NCBI GenBank assembly: GCA_003260025.2
Contig: QFZU02000145.1
Coordinates: forward strand, 1 to 37,775
Source of the DNA: Microbispora triticiradicis
GTDB lineage: Bacteria > Actinomycetota > Actinomycetes > Streptosporangiales > Streptosporangiaceae
Reading direction: 5' to 3'
DNA length: 37,775 bases
In this document: positions 8,797 through 15,684 of the stretch, piece by piece
Position numbering within the stretch: the stretch's first letter is position 1
How the letters are laid out: each line of letters begins with the position of its first letter
The notes under the pieces: model-generated
The model's database searches: none
What the model saw: only the letters and a program-made list of their open reading frames with translations
What the model was told of the DNA's origin: nothing
Position numbers and translations under genes: made by a program

Positions 8797-9969
8797 ATGA
8801 CCGAGGCCATGAGAGTGGGACGCGGGTCGCTGGCGCGGCGGGCGATCGGCCGCGGCGCGGTCGTCTGGCGGATGGACTGGCTCCTCCTCGGCGCGGTCCT
8901 CGCGCTCAGCGTCGTGGGCACGCTGCTGGTGTGGTCGTCGACCAGGACCTGGTCGTCCATCGAGCCGACCGCGATGGCAAAGAAGCACGTGATCAACCTG
9001 CTCATCGGGCTGGCCCTCTACAGCGCCGTCGCCGTGAGCGACTACCGGTGGCTCCGCACGTACGCGCCGGTCCTGTACGCCGTGGCGCTCCTGGGGCTGG
9101 TGCTCGTGCTGACCCCGATGGGCTCCACGATCAACGGGCACCACTCCTGGATCATGGTCGGCGGCGGCTTCGCCGTACAGCCGGACGAGCTGGCCAAGCC
9201 GGTGCTCGTGCTGATGCTCGCGCGGCTGCTCGCGCGGCCGTCCGAACGGGACAAGGACCGGCCGCGGGCCCTGAACGTCGCGCTCTGCATCGCGCTGACC
9301 GGCGTGGCAGCGGGCCTGATCATGCTCGAACCCGACCTCGGCACGACGATGGTGCTCGCGACGATCACCGGTGCGATCATCGTGCTCTCCGGGGTGCGCA
9401 AGCGCTGGGTGGTCGCCGGGATCCTGCTCGCGGCGGCCGCCGGGGCCGCGGTGTGGTCGCTGGGGCTGCTCAAGCCGTACCAGGTGGCGCGGTTCACCGC
9501 GCTGCTCGATCCGTCGACCGACCCTCGCGGCGTGGGCTACAACAGCAGGCAGGCCCTGGTGGCGATCGGGTCGGGCGAGTTGTTCGGCAAGGGGCTGTTC
9601 CACGGCGGGCAGACCACCGGCCGCTTCGTGCCCGAGCAGCACACCGACTTCATCTTCACCGTCGCGGGGGAGGAACTCGGCTTCGTCGGGTCCGTCGCCG
9701 TGGTGGCGCTGCTCGGCGTGATCCTGCTGCGCGGCGCCCGGATCGCCCGGATGTGCAACGACCGGTTCAGCGCGCTCGTCGCGGGCGGGATCGTCGCGTG
9801 GCTCGCCTTCCAGACTCTCGTCAACGTCGGCATGACCATCGGCATCATGCCGATCACCGGCGTGCCGCTGCCGTTCGTGTCCTACGGCGGCACCGCGACG
9901 TTCGCGAACATGACGGCGGTGGCCGTCCTCCAGGCGATCCACCTCAGGTCGCGGCCCTTCTCCTCGTGA
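8797..9969 (+). CDS. rodA: SEDS-family peptidoglycan glycosyltransferase RodA
   Basis: RodA polymerises lipid II into glycan strands together with the PBP2 encoded just upstream. The 390-residue protein has about ten membrane segments and typical SEDS motifs: GSTINGHHSWI with the following FAVQPDELAK segment, ARFTALLDPSTDPRGVGYN before the large extracellular loop, TDFIFTVAGEELGF, and the C-terminal GVPLPFVSYGGTA. The ATG at 8797 is the likely start. In Streptomyces the equivalent gene is often called sfr. The last codons run into a short tandem repeat that contains the stop codon. Confidence 0.95.
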   Translation: MTEAMRVGRGSLARRAIGRGAVVWRMDWLLLGAVLALSVVGTLLVWSSTRTWSSIEPTAMAKKHVINLLIGLALYSAVAVSDYRWLRTYAPVLYAVALLGLVLVLTPMGSTINGHHSWIMVGGGFAVQPDELAKPVLVLMLARLLARPSERDKDRPRALNVALCIALTGVAAGLIMLEPDLGTTMVLATITGAIIVLSGVRKRWVVAGILLAAAAGAAVWSLGLLKPYQVARFTALLDPSTDPRGVGYNSRQALVAIGSGELFGKGLFHGGQTTGRFVPEQHTDFIFTVAGEELGFVGSVAVVALLGVILLRGARIARMCNDRFSALVAGGIVAWLAFQTLVNVGMTIGIMPITGVPLPFVSYGGTATFANMTAVAVLQAIHLRSRPFSS

Positions 9970-10017
9970 TGCCTCCCGATGCCTACCGATGCCTCCTGAT
10001 GTCTCCTGATGTCGTCG
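9968..10017 (+). repeat. Five tandem 10-bp repeats spanning the rodA stop
   Basis: Five consecutive 10-base units begin GATG at 9968, 9978, 9988, 9998 and 10008. The first three share GATGCCT, and the last two drift to GATGTCTCCT and GATGTCGTCG. The first unit overlaps the rodA TGA stop. The array looks like a product of replication slippage just after the gene. Confidence 0.8.
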
Positions 10018-10028
10018 TGACACTCCCA

Positions 10029-10065
10029 TGAGAGCGGTTCGCAGGGTGGCGGATCCCCGCTCTCA
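10029..10065 (+). terminator. Stem-loop after rodA, possible terminator
   Basis: A 9-bp perfect stem (10029-10037 with 10057-10065) encloses a 19-base loop, 60 bases after the rodA stop. No T run follows, so termination is uncertain. It may instead be a processing or regulatory element. Confidence 0.4.
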
Positions 10066-10142
10066 CTGGCGGCCGCACGGCGCGGCGAACAGTATGGGAA
10101 CGGAACAGGTTCGGGGGCTGAACGAACCATTACGGAGGAACG

Positions 10143-10391
10143 GTGACTCCGGACGACGAGGCGCGGGACCGCCAGCGTGCCCTTGAACTGCTGCGCAGGG
10201 CCTTTCCCGACTACCGGATCGTGTACGGCGGCGGCCGGTGGGCCGCCGCGGCGGCGGGCGACCCGCCGACGGTGTGGTTCGCCGAGACACCGGCGAGCCT
10301 GTGCGGACAGCTCTTCACGGCGCAGTTGCGCAGCGGCGGGACCATCGCGCCTCTCCGGGTGGAGGAGAGCGACTCGCAGTGCGCGAGGTGA
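10143..10391 (+). CDS. Small hypothetical protein (82 aa)
   Basis: I do not recognise this protein. It is 82 residues, soluble, with an N-terminal charged helix (DDEARDRQRALELLRRAFP) and then short beta-like segments around YRIVYGGGRWAAA and TVWFAETPASL. The GTG at 10143 is preceded by a good SD (GGAGGAA, 10135-10141). Just downstream are the XRE/TPR regulator and the APH-fold gene on the same strand. Small proteins of this kind often accompany XRE-type regulators in actinomycetes, so a role beside that regulator is possible but unproven. No membrane segment or signal peptide is seen. Confidence 0.6.
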   Translation: MTPDDEARDRQRALELLRRAFPDYRIVYGGGRWAAAAAGDPPTVWFAETPASLCGQLFTAQLRSGGTIAPLRVEESDSQCAR

Positions 10392-10445
10392 CCGGTTCGT
10401 GACATCGACACCGTTAGCGTGCGGTTGTCACCACTGGGAGAGCCG

Positions 10446-11885
10446 ATGACGACACCCTCACGCGGCGGGGACCGGTCCGCCATCCAGATCGCCGGCGGCA
10501 TCCGCGAGCGCACCCTCGCCGCTCTCGGGGACCCGCCCACGACCGCGGTCTTCCACCAGATCGCCGAGGAGATCCATCTCTGCTGCCCGCGGCTGTCGCG
10601 CTTCAAGTGCGTGCGGCTGGCGTACGGGTGGACGGTCGAGGAGGCGATCGAGCGCTTCCACGCGATGTGCGACCGCGAGCAGATCAAGCGCAGGGGTCTG
10701 ACCGAGCGGTCCTGGCGGGAGTGGGAGGCCGGGGCCCGGCCCGACCGCGACTACACCGACCTGCTGTGCCGGCTGTTCGAGACCGGGCCGGTGCAGCTCG
10801 GGTTCGCCCGCGACTACACGCCCGAGGAGCTGCGCCGCCCGGACGGTGGACGGCAGCGCGGGACGGCACCGGACCTGGTCACCGCCGCCGCCCGCGAGGC
10901 CAGTGAGCACGCCGAGCGGGCCGAGACGAGCGAGGTCGGCGACAGCGCGCTGGAGCGGCTGCGCACACAGGTGATCTGGTTGTCGCGGCGGTACGTCTGG
11001 GAGTCGCCGCTGCCGCTGTTCGTCGAGATGCGGGCGCTGCAGGAGCAGGCCCGGCGGGCGCTGGAACGGCGTGTCCATCCCGCCCAGGCCGGTGAGCTGT
11101 ACTTCCTGGCGGGCACGCTGTGCGGGCTCATGGCCAACGCCAGCATGGACATGGGCCGCCGGATGCCCGCCGACACCCTCGCCCGCGCCGCCTGGACGTA
11201 CGGCAGGATCGCCGGGCACCAGTCGCTGATGGGATGGGCGCGCGGCATGCAGGCGTCGGTGGCGCTGTGGGACCGGCGCTACGAGGACGCGGCGGGCTAC
11301 GCGGAGGCCGGCCTGACCCACCTGCCGAGGGGGCAGGGCGGCGCCCGCCTGCACATGCTGCGCGCCCGCGCCGGCGCCATGCTCGGCTGGACCCGCGAGG
11401 CCGAGGACGACCTGCTCAGGGCCGCCGACGCCCGCGAGCCGGGAGCGGGGGACGAACTGCACGACGGCTTCGCCGGCGAGTTCGCCTTCCGGCCCGCCAA
11501 GCACGCCTACTACTCGGCCGTCGCGTACCTCCACCTCGGCCGGCCGGACCGCGCGATCGACCAGGCCCGCGCGGCGCTCGACCTGTACGCGCGGGAGGAC
11601 CGGCAGAACAGGTCGTACGGCTGTGAGGCGATGGCCGCGGCCCACCTCGCCGCCGCGCATCTGATGGAGGACGATCCCGCCGGGGCGGAGCGGGCCATGG
11701 CGCCGCTGTTCGACCTGCCGCCCGAGCGCCGGATCGACAGCCTGGCCGAGACCCTGCAGGCCGCCCGCCCGCGGGTGGGCGGCTCGCTCGCCGACCGGCT
11801 GGAGGCGTTCTGCGCGTCCGGCCTGCCCCAGTCGGCGGCCCGCGCGCTGCCGGAGGCACCTGTGCACGAAGGAGGCGTGGGATGA
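10446..11885 (+). CDS. XRE/TPR-type transcriptional regulator (NsdA-like)
   Basis: A 479-residue cytoplasmic protein. Residues 50-120 look like an actinobacterial XRE-type DNA-binding region, with RLAYGWTVEEAIERF, then TERSWREWEAG and LLCRLFETGPVQLGF. Most of the rest (about 165-450) is helical repeats of TPR type, for example AYYSAVAYLHLGRPDRAIDQ. Actinomycete proteins with this layout include NsdA-like regulators of differentiation, but no specific target can be assigned. The ATG at 10446 has GGGAGAG just upstream. GGTTCG motifs recur in the upstream region. The stop overlaps the start of the next gene by 4 bp, so the regulator and the APH-fold kinase are probably translated together. Confidence 0.75.
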   Translation: MTTPSRGGDRSAIQIAGGIRERTLAALGDPPTTAVFHQIAEEIHLCCPRLSRFKCVRLAYGWTVEEAIERFHAMCDREQIKRRGLTERSWREWEAGARPDRDYTDLLCRLFETGPVQLGFARDYTPEELRRPDGGRQRGTAPDLVTAAAREASEHAERAETSEVGDSALERLRTQVIWLSRRYVWESPLPLFVEMRALQEQARRALERRVHPAQAGELYFLAGTLCGLMANASMDMGRRMPADTLARAAWTYGRIAGHQSLMGWARGMQASVALWDRRYEDAAGYAEAGLTHLPRGQGGARLHMLRARAGAMLGWTREAEDDLLRAADAREPGAGDELHDGFAGEFAFRPAKHAYYSAVAYLHLGRPDRAIDQARAALDLYAREDRQNRSYGCEAMAAAHLAAAHLMEDDPAGAERAMAPLFDLPPERRIDSLAETLQAARPRVGGSLADRLEAFCASGLPQSAARALPEAPVHEGGVG

Positions 11886-12763
11886 CCGTCTCCACCGTCG
11901 CGGGCACCCCGCCCGCCCTCGCGGAGGCCTGCCGCATGGCGGGGCTCGACGCGTCCGGCGCCCGGCTGCTGCGCAGCTTCGCCAACGTCGTCTACCACCT
12001 GCCGGGCGAGGGGGTGGTCGTCCGCCTCGCCGAGTCGGGCGCCCCCGGCAAGTACGACCGCCTGGTCACCTCGCTCAAGGTCACGAGGTGGCTGCACGAG
12101 CAGGGCTTCCCGGTCACGCTGCCGCTCGACGTGCGCCAGCCCCTCGCGGTGGAGGGCTGCCTGGCGACCTTCTGGCTCTACGAGGACGGCGCGGGCGACG
12201 GCGACCCGGTCCCGCTCGGCCTCCTGCTGCGCCGCCTGCACTCCCTGCCGCCCGTGCCGTTCGAGCTGCCGACCTTCGACCCCTTCGGCCGCGTGCGGCG
12301 GGCCGTGCACGCCAGCCGCGTGCTCGACGACGAGGAACGGGAGTGGCTGCTCGGGCGGTGCGGGGCGCTGGAGGAGGCGTACTACGAGCGGGTCGAGTTC
12401 ACGCTGCCGTACGGGCTGGTCCACGGCGACGCGCACCGGGGCAACCTGATCCGCACCCGGGACCGGCTGCTGCTGTGCGACTGGGACTCGGCCGGCGCCG
12501 GGCCGCGCGAGATCGACCTGGTGCCCACGCTGCAGGGCGCGCGGTTCGGCGTGTCCGACGCCCAGCGGGACGGCTTCGCCCGGGCCTACGGCTGTGACAT
12601 CCGGGAGTGGCCGGGGTATCCGGTGCTGCGCGACATCCGGGAGCTCCAGACGCTGACGGCCGCCCTGCGCATCGGGCACCGGGACGCGGCCGCGCACGCG
12701 GAGCTGCGTCACCGCCTGGCCTCGCTGCGTGCCGGGGACGGCCGGCTGTGGCATCCCTTCTGA
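11882..12763 (+). CDS. APH-fold phosphotransferase family protein
   Basis: A 293-residue protein of the aminoglycoside phosphotransferase / choline kinase fold. The catalytic loop is HGDAHRGNL with Asp183 and Asn188, and the metal-binding Asp is in LLCDWDSAG (Asp200). The N-lobe is short, with a candidate lysine in PGKYDRLV. Members phosphorylate small molecules such as aminoglycosides, choline, homoserine or sugars, and the substrate here is unknown. The ATGA overlap with the XRE/TPR gene suggests a two-gene operon. A resistance role is possible but not shown by sequence, because these proteins are common in actinomycete housekeeping regions. Confidence 0.8.
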   Translation: MTVSTVAGTPPALAEACRMAGLDASGARLLRSFANVVYHLPGEGVVVRLAESGAPGKYDRLVTSLKVTRWLHEQGFPVTLPLDVRQPLAVEGCLATFWLYEDGAGDGDPVPLGLLLRRLHSLPPVPFELPTFDPFGRVRRAVHASRVLDDEEREWLLGRCGALEEAYYERVEFTLPYGLVHGDAHRGNLIRTRDRLLLCDWDSAGAGPREIDLVPTLQGARFGVSDAQRDGFARAYGCDIREWPGYPVLRDIRELQTLTAALRIGHRDAAAHAELRHRLASLRAGDGRLWHPF

Positions 12764-12788
12764 CCCCTCCTGGAGCCCCACGAGGGGT
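12763..12788 (+). terminator. Short GC hairpin after the APH-fold gene
   Basis: ACCCCTC (12763-12769) pairs with GAGGGGT (12782-12788) over a 12-base loop. There is no T run. It lies exactly between the regulator/APH pair and the radical SAM gene. Confidence 0.4.
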
Positions 12789-12822
12789 GGCAAGATCCGC
12801 AGGGGCCACTCCCGGAAGCCGA

Positions 12823-12828
12823 TACCCT
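12823..12828 (+). promoter_or_regulatory. Candidate -10 box of a leaderless promoter (radical SAM gene)
   Basis: TACCCT lies 6 bases before the ATG at 12835, the spacing expected when transcription starts on the start codon. No SD sequence precedes that ATG. No convincing -35 box was found. Confidence 0.45.
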
Positions 12829-12834
12829 GGAGTC

Positions 12835-14757
12835 ATGTCTGTCGAGTCGTTGTTTCCCCGCCTGGAGCCGCTGCTGCCGAAGGTGCAGAAGCCGATCCAG
12901 TACGTCGGGGGCGAGCTGAACTCGACGGTCAAGGACTGGGACGAGGCGACCGTCCGGTGGGCCCTCATGTACCCGGACGCCTACGAGGTCGGCCTGCCCA
13001 ACCAGGGGGTGCAGATCCTCTACGAGATCCTCAACGAGCTGCCCGAGACGCTGGCCGAGCGCACCTACGCGGTGTGGCCCGACCTCGAGGCGCTCATGCG
13101 GTCCGAGGGCGTCCCGCAGTTCACCGTGGACGGCCACCGGCCGGTTCGCGCGTTCGACGTCCTCGGGGTGTCGTTCGCCACCGAGCTCGGCTACACGAAC
13201 CTGCTCACCGCGCTCGACCTGGCGGGGATCCCGCTGGAGGCGGTGGACCGCACCGACGAGGATCCGATCGTGCTGGCGGGCGGCCACGCCGCCTTCAACC
13301 CGGAGCCCATCGCCGCCTTCCTCGACGCCGCCGTGCTCGGCGACGGCGAGCAGATCGCCATCGCGATCTCCGAGGTGCTGCGCGAGTGGAAGTCCGAGGG
13401 CGGCCCCGGCGGCCGTGACGAACTGCTGCTGCGCCTCGCCTCCACGGGCGGGGTGTACGTCCCGAAGTTCTATGACGTCGAGTACCACCCGGACGGCCGC
13501 ATCATGCGGGTCGTCCCCAACCGCGACGGTGTGCCGTCGCGCGTCTTCAAGCACACGGTCATGGACCTCGACGAGTGGCCGTACCCGAAGAAACCGCTGG
13601 TCCCGCTGGCCGAGACCGTGCACGAGCGGTTCAGTGTCGAGATCTTCCGGGGCTGCACCCGGGGCTGCCGCTTCTGCCAGGCGGGGATGATCACCCGTCC
13701 GGTCCGGGAGCGGTCGATCACCACGGTCGGCGACATGGTCGAGGCGGGGATCAAGGAGTCCGGCTTCAACGAGGTCGGGCTGCTGTCGCTGTCCAGCGCG
13801 GACCACTCCGAGATCGCCGACATCACCAAGGGCCTCGCCGACCGTTACGACGGCAGCCAGATCGGGCTGTCCCTGCCCTCCACCCGGGTCGACGCGTTCA
13901 ACATCGACCTGGCCAACGAGCTGTCCAGGAACGGCCGCCGGTCCGGGCTCACGTTCGCGCCGGAGGGCGGGTCCGAGCGGATGCGCAAGGTGATCAACAA
14001 GATGGTCACCGAGGAGGACCTGATCCGCACGGTCACCACCGCCTACTCCAACGGCTGGCGGCAGGTGAAGCTCTACTTCATGTGCGGGCTGCCGACGGAG
14101 GAGGACGTGGACGTCCTCGGCATCGCCGACCTGGCCAAGAAGGTCATCAGGGCGGGCCGGGAGGCGACCGGCTCGCGGGACGTCCGCTGCACGGTCTCCA
14201 TCGGCGGGTTCGTGCCCAAGCCGCACACGCCGTTCCAGTGGGCCGCCCAGTGCGACCACGAGACGGTGGACCGCCGGCTGCGGGCGCTGCGCGAGGCCCT
14301 GCGCTCCGACAAGGAGTACGGCAGGGCCATCGGCTACCGCTACCACGACGGCAAGCCGTCGATCGTGGAGGGGCTGCTGTCGCGGGGCGACCGCCGCGTG
14401 GGCAAGGTCATCCGGGCCGTCTGGGAGGACGGCGGCCGGTTCGACGGCTGGAGCGAGCACTTCTCGTTCGAGCGGTGGATGGCCGCGGCCGAGCGGGCCC
14501 TGGCCGGCGAGCCGGTGAACGTGGACTGGTACACCATCCGCGAGCGGGACGAGCACGAGGTGCTCCCCTGGGACCACCTCGACGCCGGTCTCGACCGCGA
14601 GTGGCTGTGGCAGGACTGGCAGGACGCGCTGGGCGACGTGGAGGTCGAGGACTGCCGCTGGACGCCCTGCTACGACTGCGGCGTCTGCCCGACGATGGGG
14701 ACGGAGATCCAGGTCGGCCCGACCGGCAGGAAGCTCCTGCCCCTCACGGTGATCTGA
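12835..14757 (+). CDS. TIGR03960-family B12-binding-like radical SAM protein
   Basis: A 640-residue protein. The N-terminal ~200 residues resemble a cobalamin-binding-like domain (VLGVSFATELGYTN, VLAGGHAAFNPEPI). A radical SAM core follows, with the cluster cysteines C274, C278 and C281 in FRGCTRGCRFCQAGM. Near the C-terminus CYDCGVCP supplies further cysteines. The family is almost always encoded next to a TIGR03936 protein, and the two can be fused in other bacteria. The exact reaction is unknown. The usual neighbourhood next to RNase E/G and L21/L27 suggests RNA or ribosome modification, which is inference. The ATG at 12835 is supported by a leaderless-type promoter, and the longer upstream frame overlaps the APH-fold gene. 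Confidence 0.92.
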   Translation: MSVESLFPRLEPLLPKVQKPIQYVGGELNSTVKDWDEATVRWALMYPDAYEVGLPNQGVQILYEILNELPETLAERTYAVWPDLEALMRSEGVPQFTVDGHRPVRAFDVLGVSFATELGYTNLLTALDLAGIPLEAVDRTDEDPIVLAGGHAAFNPEPIAAFLDAAVLGDGEQIAIAISEVLREWKSEGGPGGRDELLLRLASTGGVYVPKFYDVEYHPDGRIMRVVPNRDGVPSRVFKHTVMDLDEWPYPKKPLVPLAETVHERFSVEIFRGCTRGCRFCQAGMITRPVRERSITTVGDMVEAGIKESGFNEVGLLSLSSADHSEIADITKGLADRYDGSQIGLSLPSTRVDAFNIDLANELSRNGRRSGLTFAPEGGSERMRKVINKMVTEEDLIRTVTTAYSNGWRQVKLYFMCGLPTEEDVDVLGIADLAKKVIRAGREATGSRDVRCTVSIGGFVPKPHTPFQWAAQCDHETVDRRLRALREALRSDKEYGRAIGYRYHDGKPSIVEGLLSRGDRRVGKVIRAVWEDGGRFDGWSEHFSFERWMAAAERALAGEPVNVDWYTIRERDEHEVLPWDHLDAGLDREWLWQDWQDALGDVEVEDCRWTPCYDCGVCPTMGTEIQVGPTGRKLLPLTVI

Positions 14758-14810
14758 CGCCCCGACAAGACGACTGACCGATACCGGATACCGGAAGGAC
14801 GACGGAACTG

Positions 14811-15581
14811 GTGAAACCCGTTCCCGAGGGGCCCGCGCCCGAACCCACGGTGCAGCGCCTGCGCGTGCGCTACGCCAAGCGGGGGCGGCTGCGCTTCACC
14901 AGCCACCGCGACATCTCCCGCGCCGTCGAGAGGGCGGTGCGGCGAGCGGGGATCCCGGTGGCCTACAGCGCGGGCTTCAACCCGCACCCGAAGATCTCCT
15001 ATGCCGGCGCCGCCCCCACCGGGGTGGCGAGCGAGGCCGAGTACCTGGAGATCGGAGTCCACCGGGCGTGCGATCCACGCCGGGTGCGCGACGACCTCGA
15101 CGCCTCGCTGCCGCCGGGCCTGGACGTGCTCGACGTGGTCGAGGCGCGGGACGGCGGCCTGGCCGACCGGCTGGAGGGCTCGGTCTGGGAGTTGCGGCTC
15201 CCCGGGGCCGATCCGGGGGAGGCCGAGCGGGCGGTGAAGGAGTTCCTCTCGGCCGGTCACGTCGAGGTGGAACGCCTGACCAAGAAGGGAATGCGGCGCT
15301 TCGACGCCCGCCAGGCGGTGCGTACGCTGACCCTTGTGGAGGGGCCGGAAAAGACGGCAGGTCAGGAGCCTGTTCAGCCGTGTGTCATACTTCGTATGGT
15401 TGTTCGGCACGAAACACCTGCCGTACGACCCGATGACGTGCTCATGGGTCTGCGTCTCGTGGCAGGCTTCGCGCCGCCGTCACCCGCTGCGGTGACCAGG
15501 CTGGCGCAGGGGCCGCTCGACGCGGTGACCGGTGAGCCCGCCGACCCGTTCGACCTCGACCGGGCAGGCGGAGAACGATAA
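14811..15581 (+). CDS. TIGR03936-family radical SAM-linked protein (DUF2344)
   Basis: A 256-residue protein with the family N-terminus RVRYAKRGRLRFTSHRDISR and the FNPHPKISYAGAAPTGVASE segment. It has no radical SAM cysteine motif and is thought to be the partner of the adjacent TIGR03960 enzyme. The GTG at 14811 follows a GGAAGGAC-type SD. The interval upstream holds a direct repeat (ATACCGG twice, 14781-14794). The gene is followed after 103 bases by RNase E/G, the usual order in actinomycetes. Confidence 0.9.
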   Translation: MKPVPEGPAPEPTVQRLRVRYAKRGRLRFTSHRDISRAVERAVRRAGIPVAYSAGFNPHPKISYAGAAPTGVASEAEYLEIGVHRACDPRRVRDDLDASLPPGLDVLDVVEARDGGLADRLEGSVWELRLPGADPGEAERAVKEFLSAGHVEVERLTKKGMRRFDARQAVRTLTLVEGPEKTAGQEPVQPCVILRMVVRHETPAVRPDDVLMGLRLVAGFAPPSPAAVTRLAQGPLDAVTGEPADPFDLDRAGGER

Positions 15582-15684
15582 GACTTGCCGCCGCGGCGCC
15601 GACAGGAGGCCCGGCGGACCGCGAGAGACGAGAGCCTCCGCGCGGCGCGGAGACGTGCCCGGGGGCTGACGGGAGAGCGCCCGC

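Noticed and set aside
6711-9005. 764-codon open frame on the minus strand
   Set aside because: It is antisense to the PBP2 gene, with no motif and shadow-like composition.
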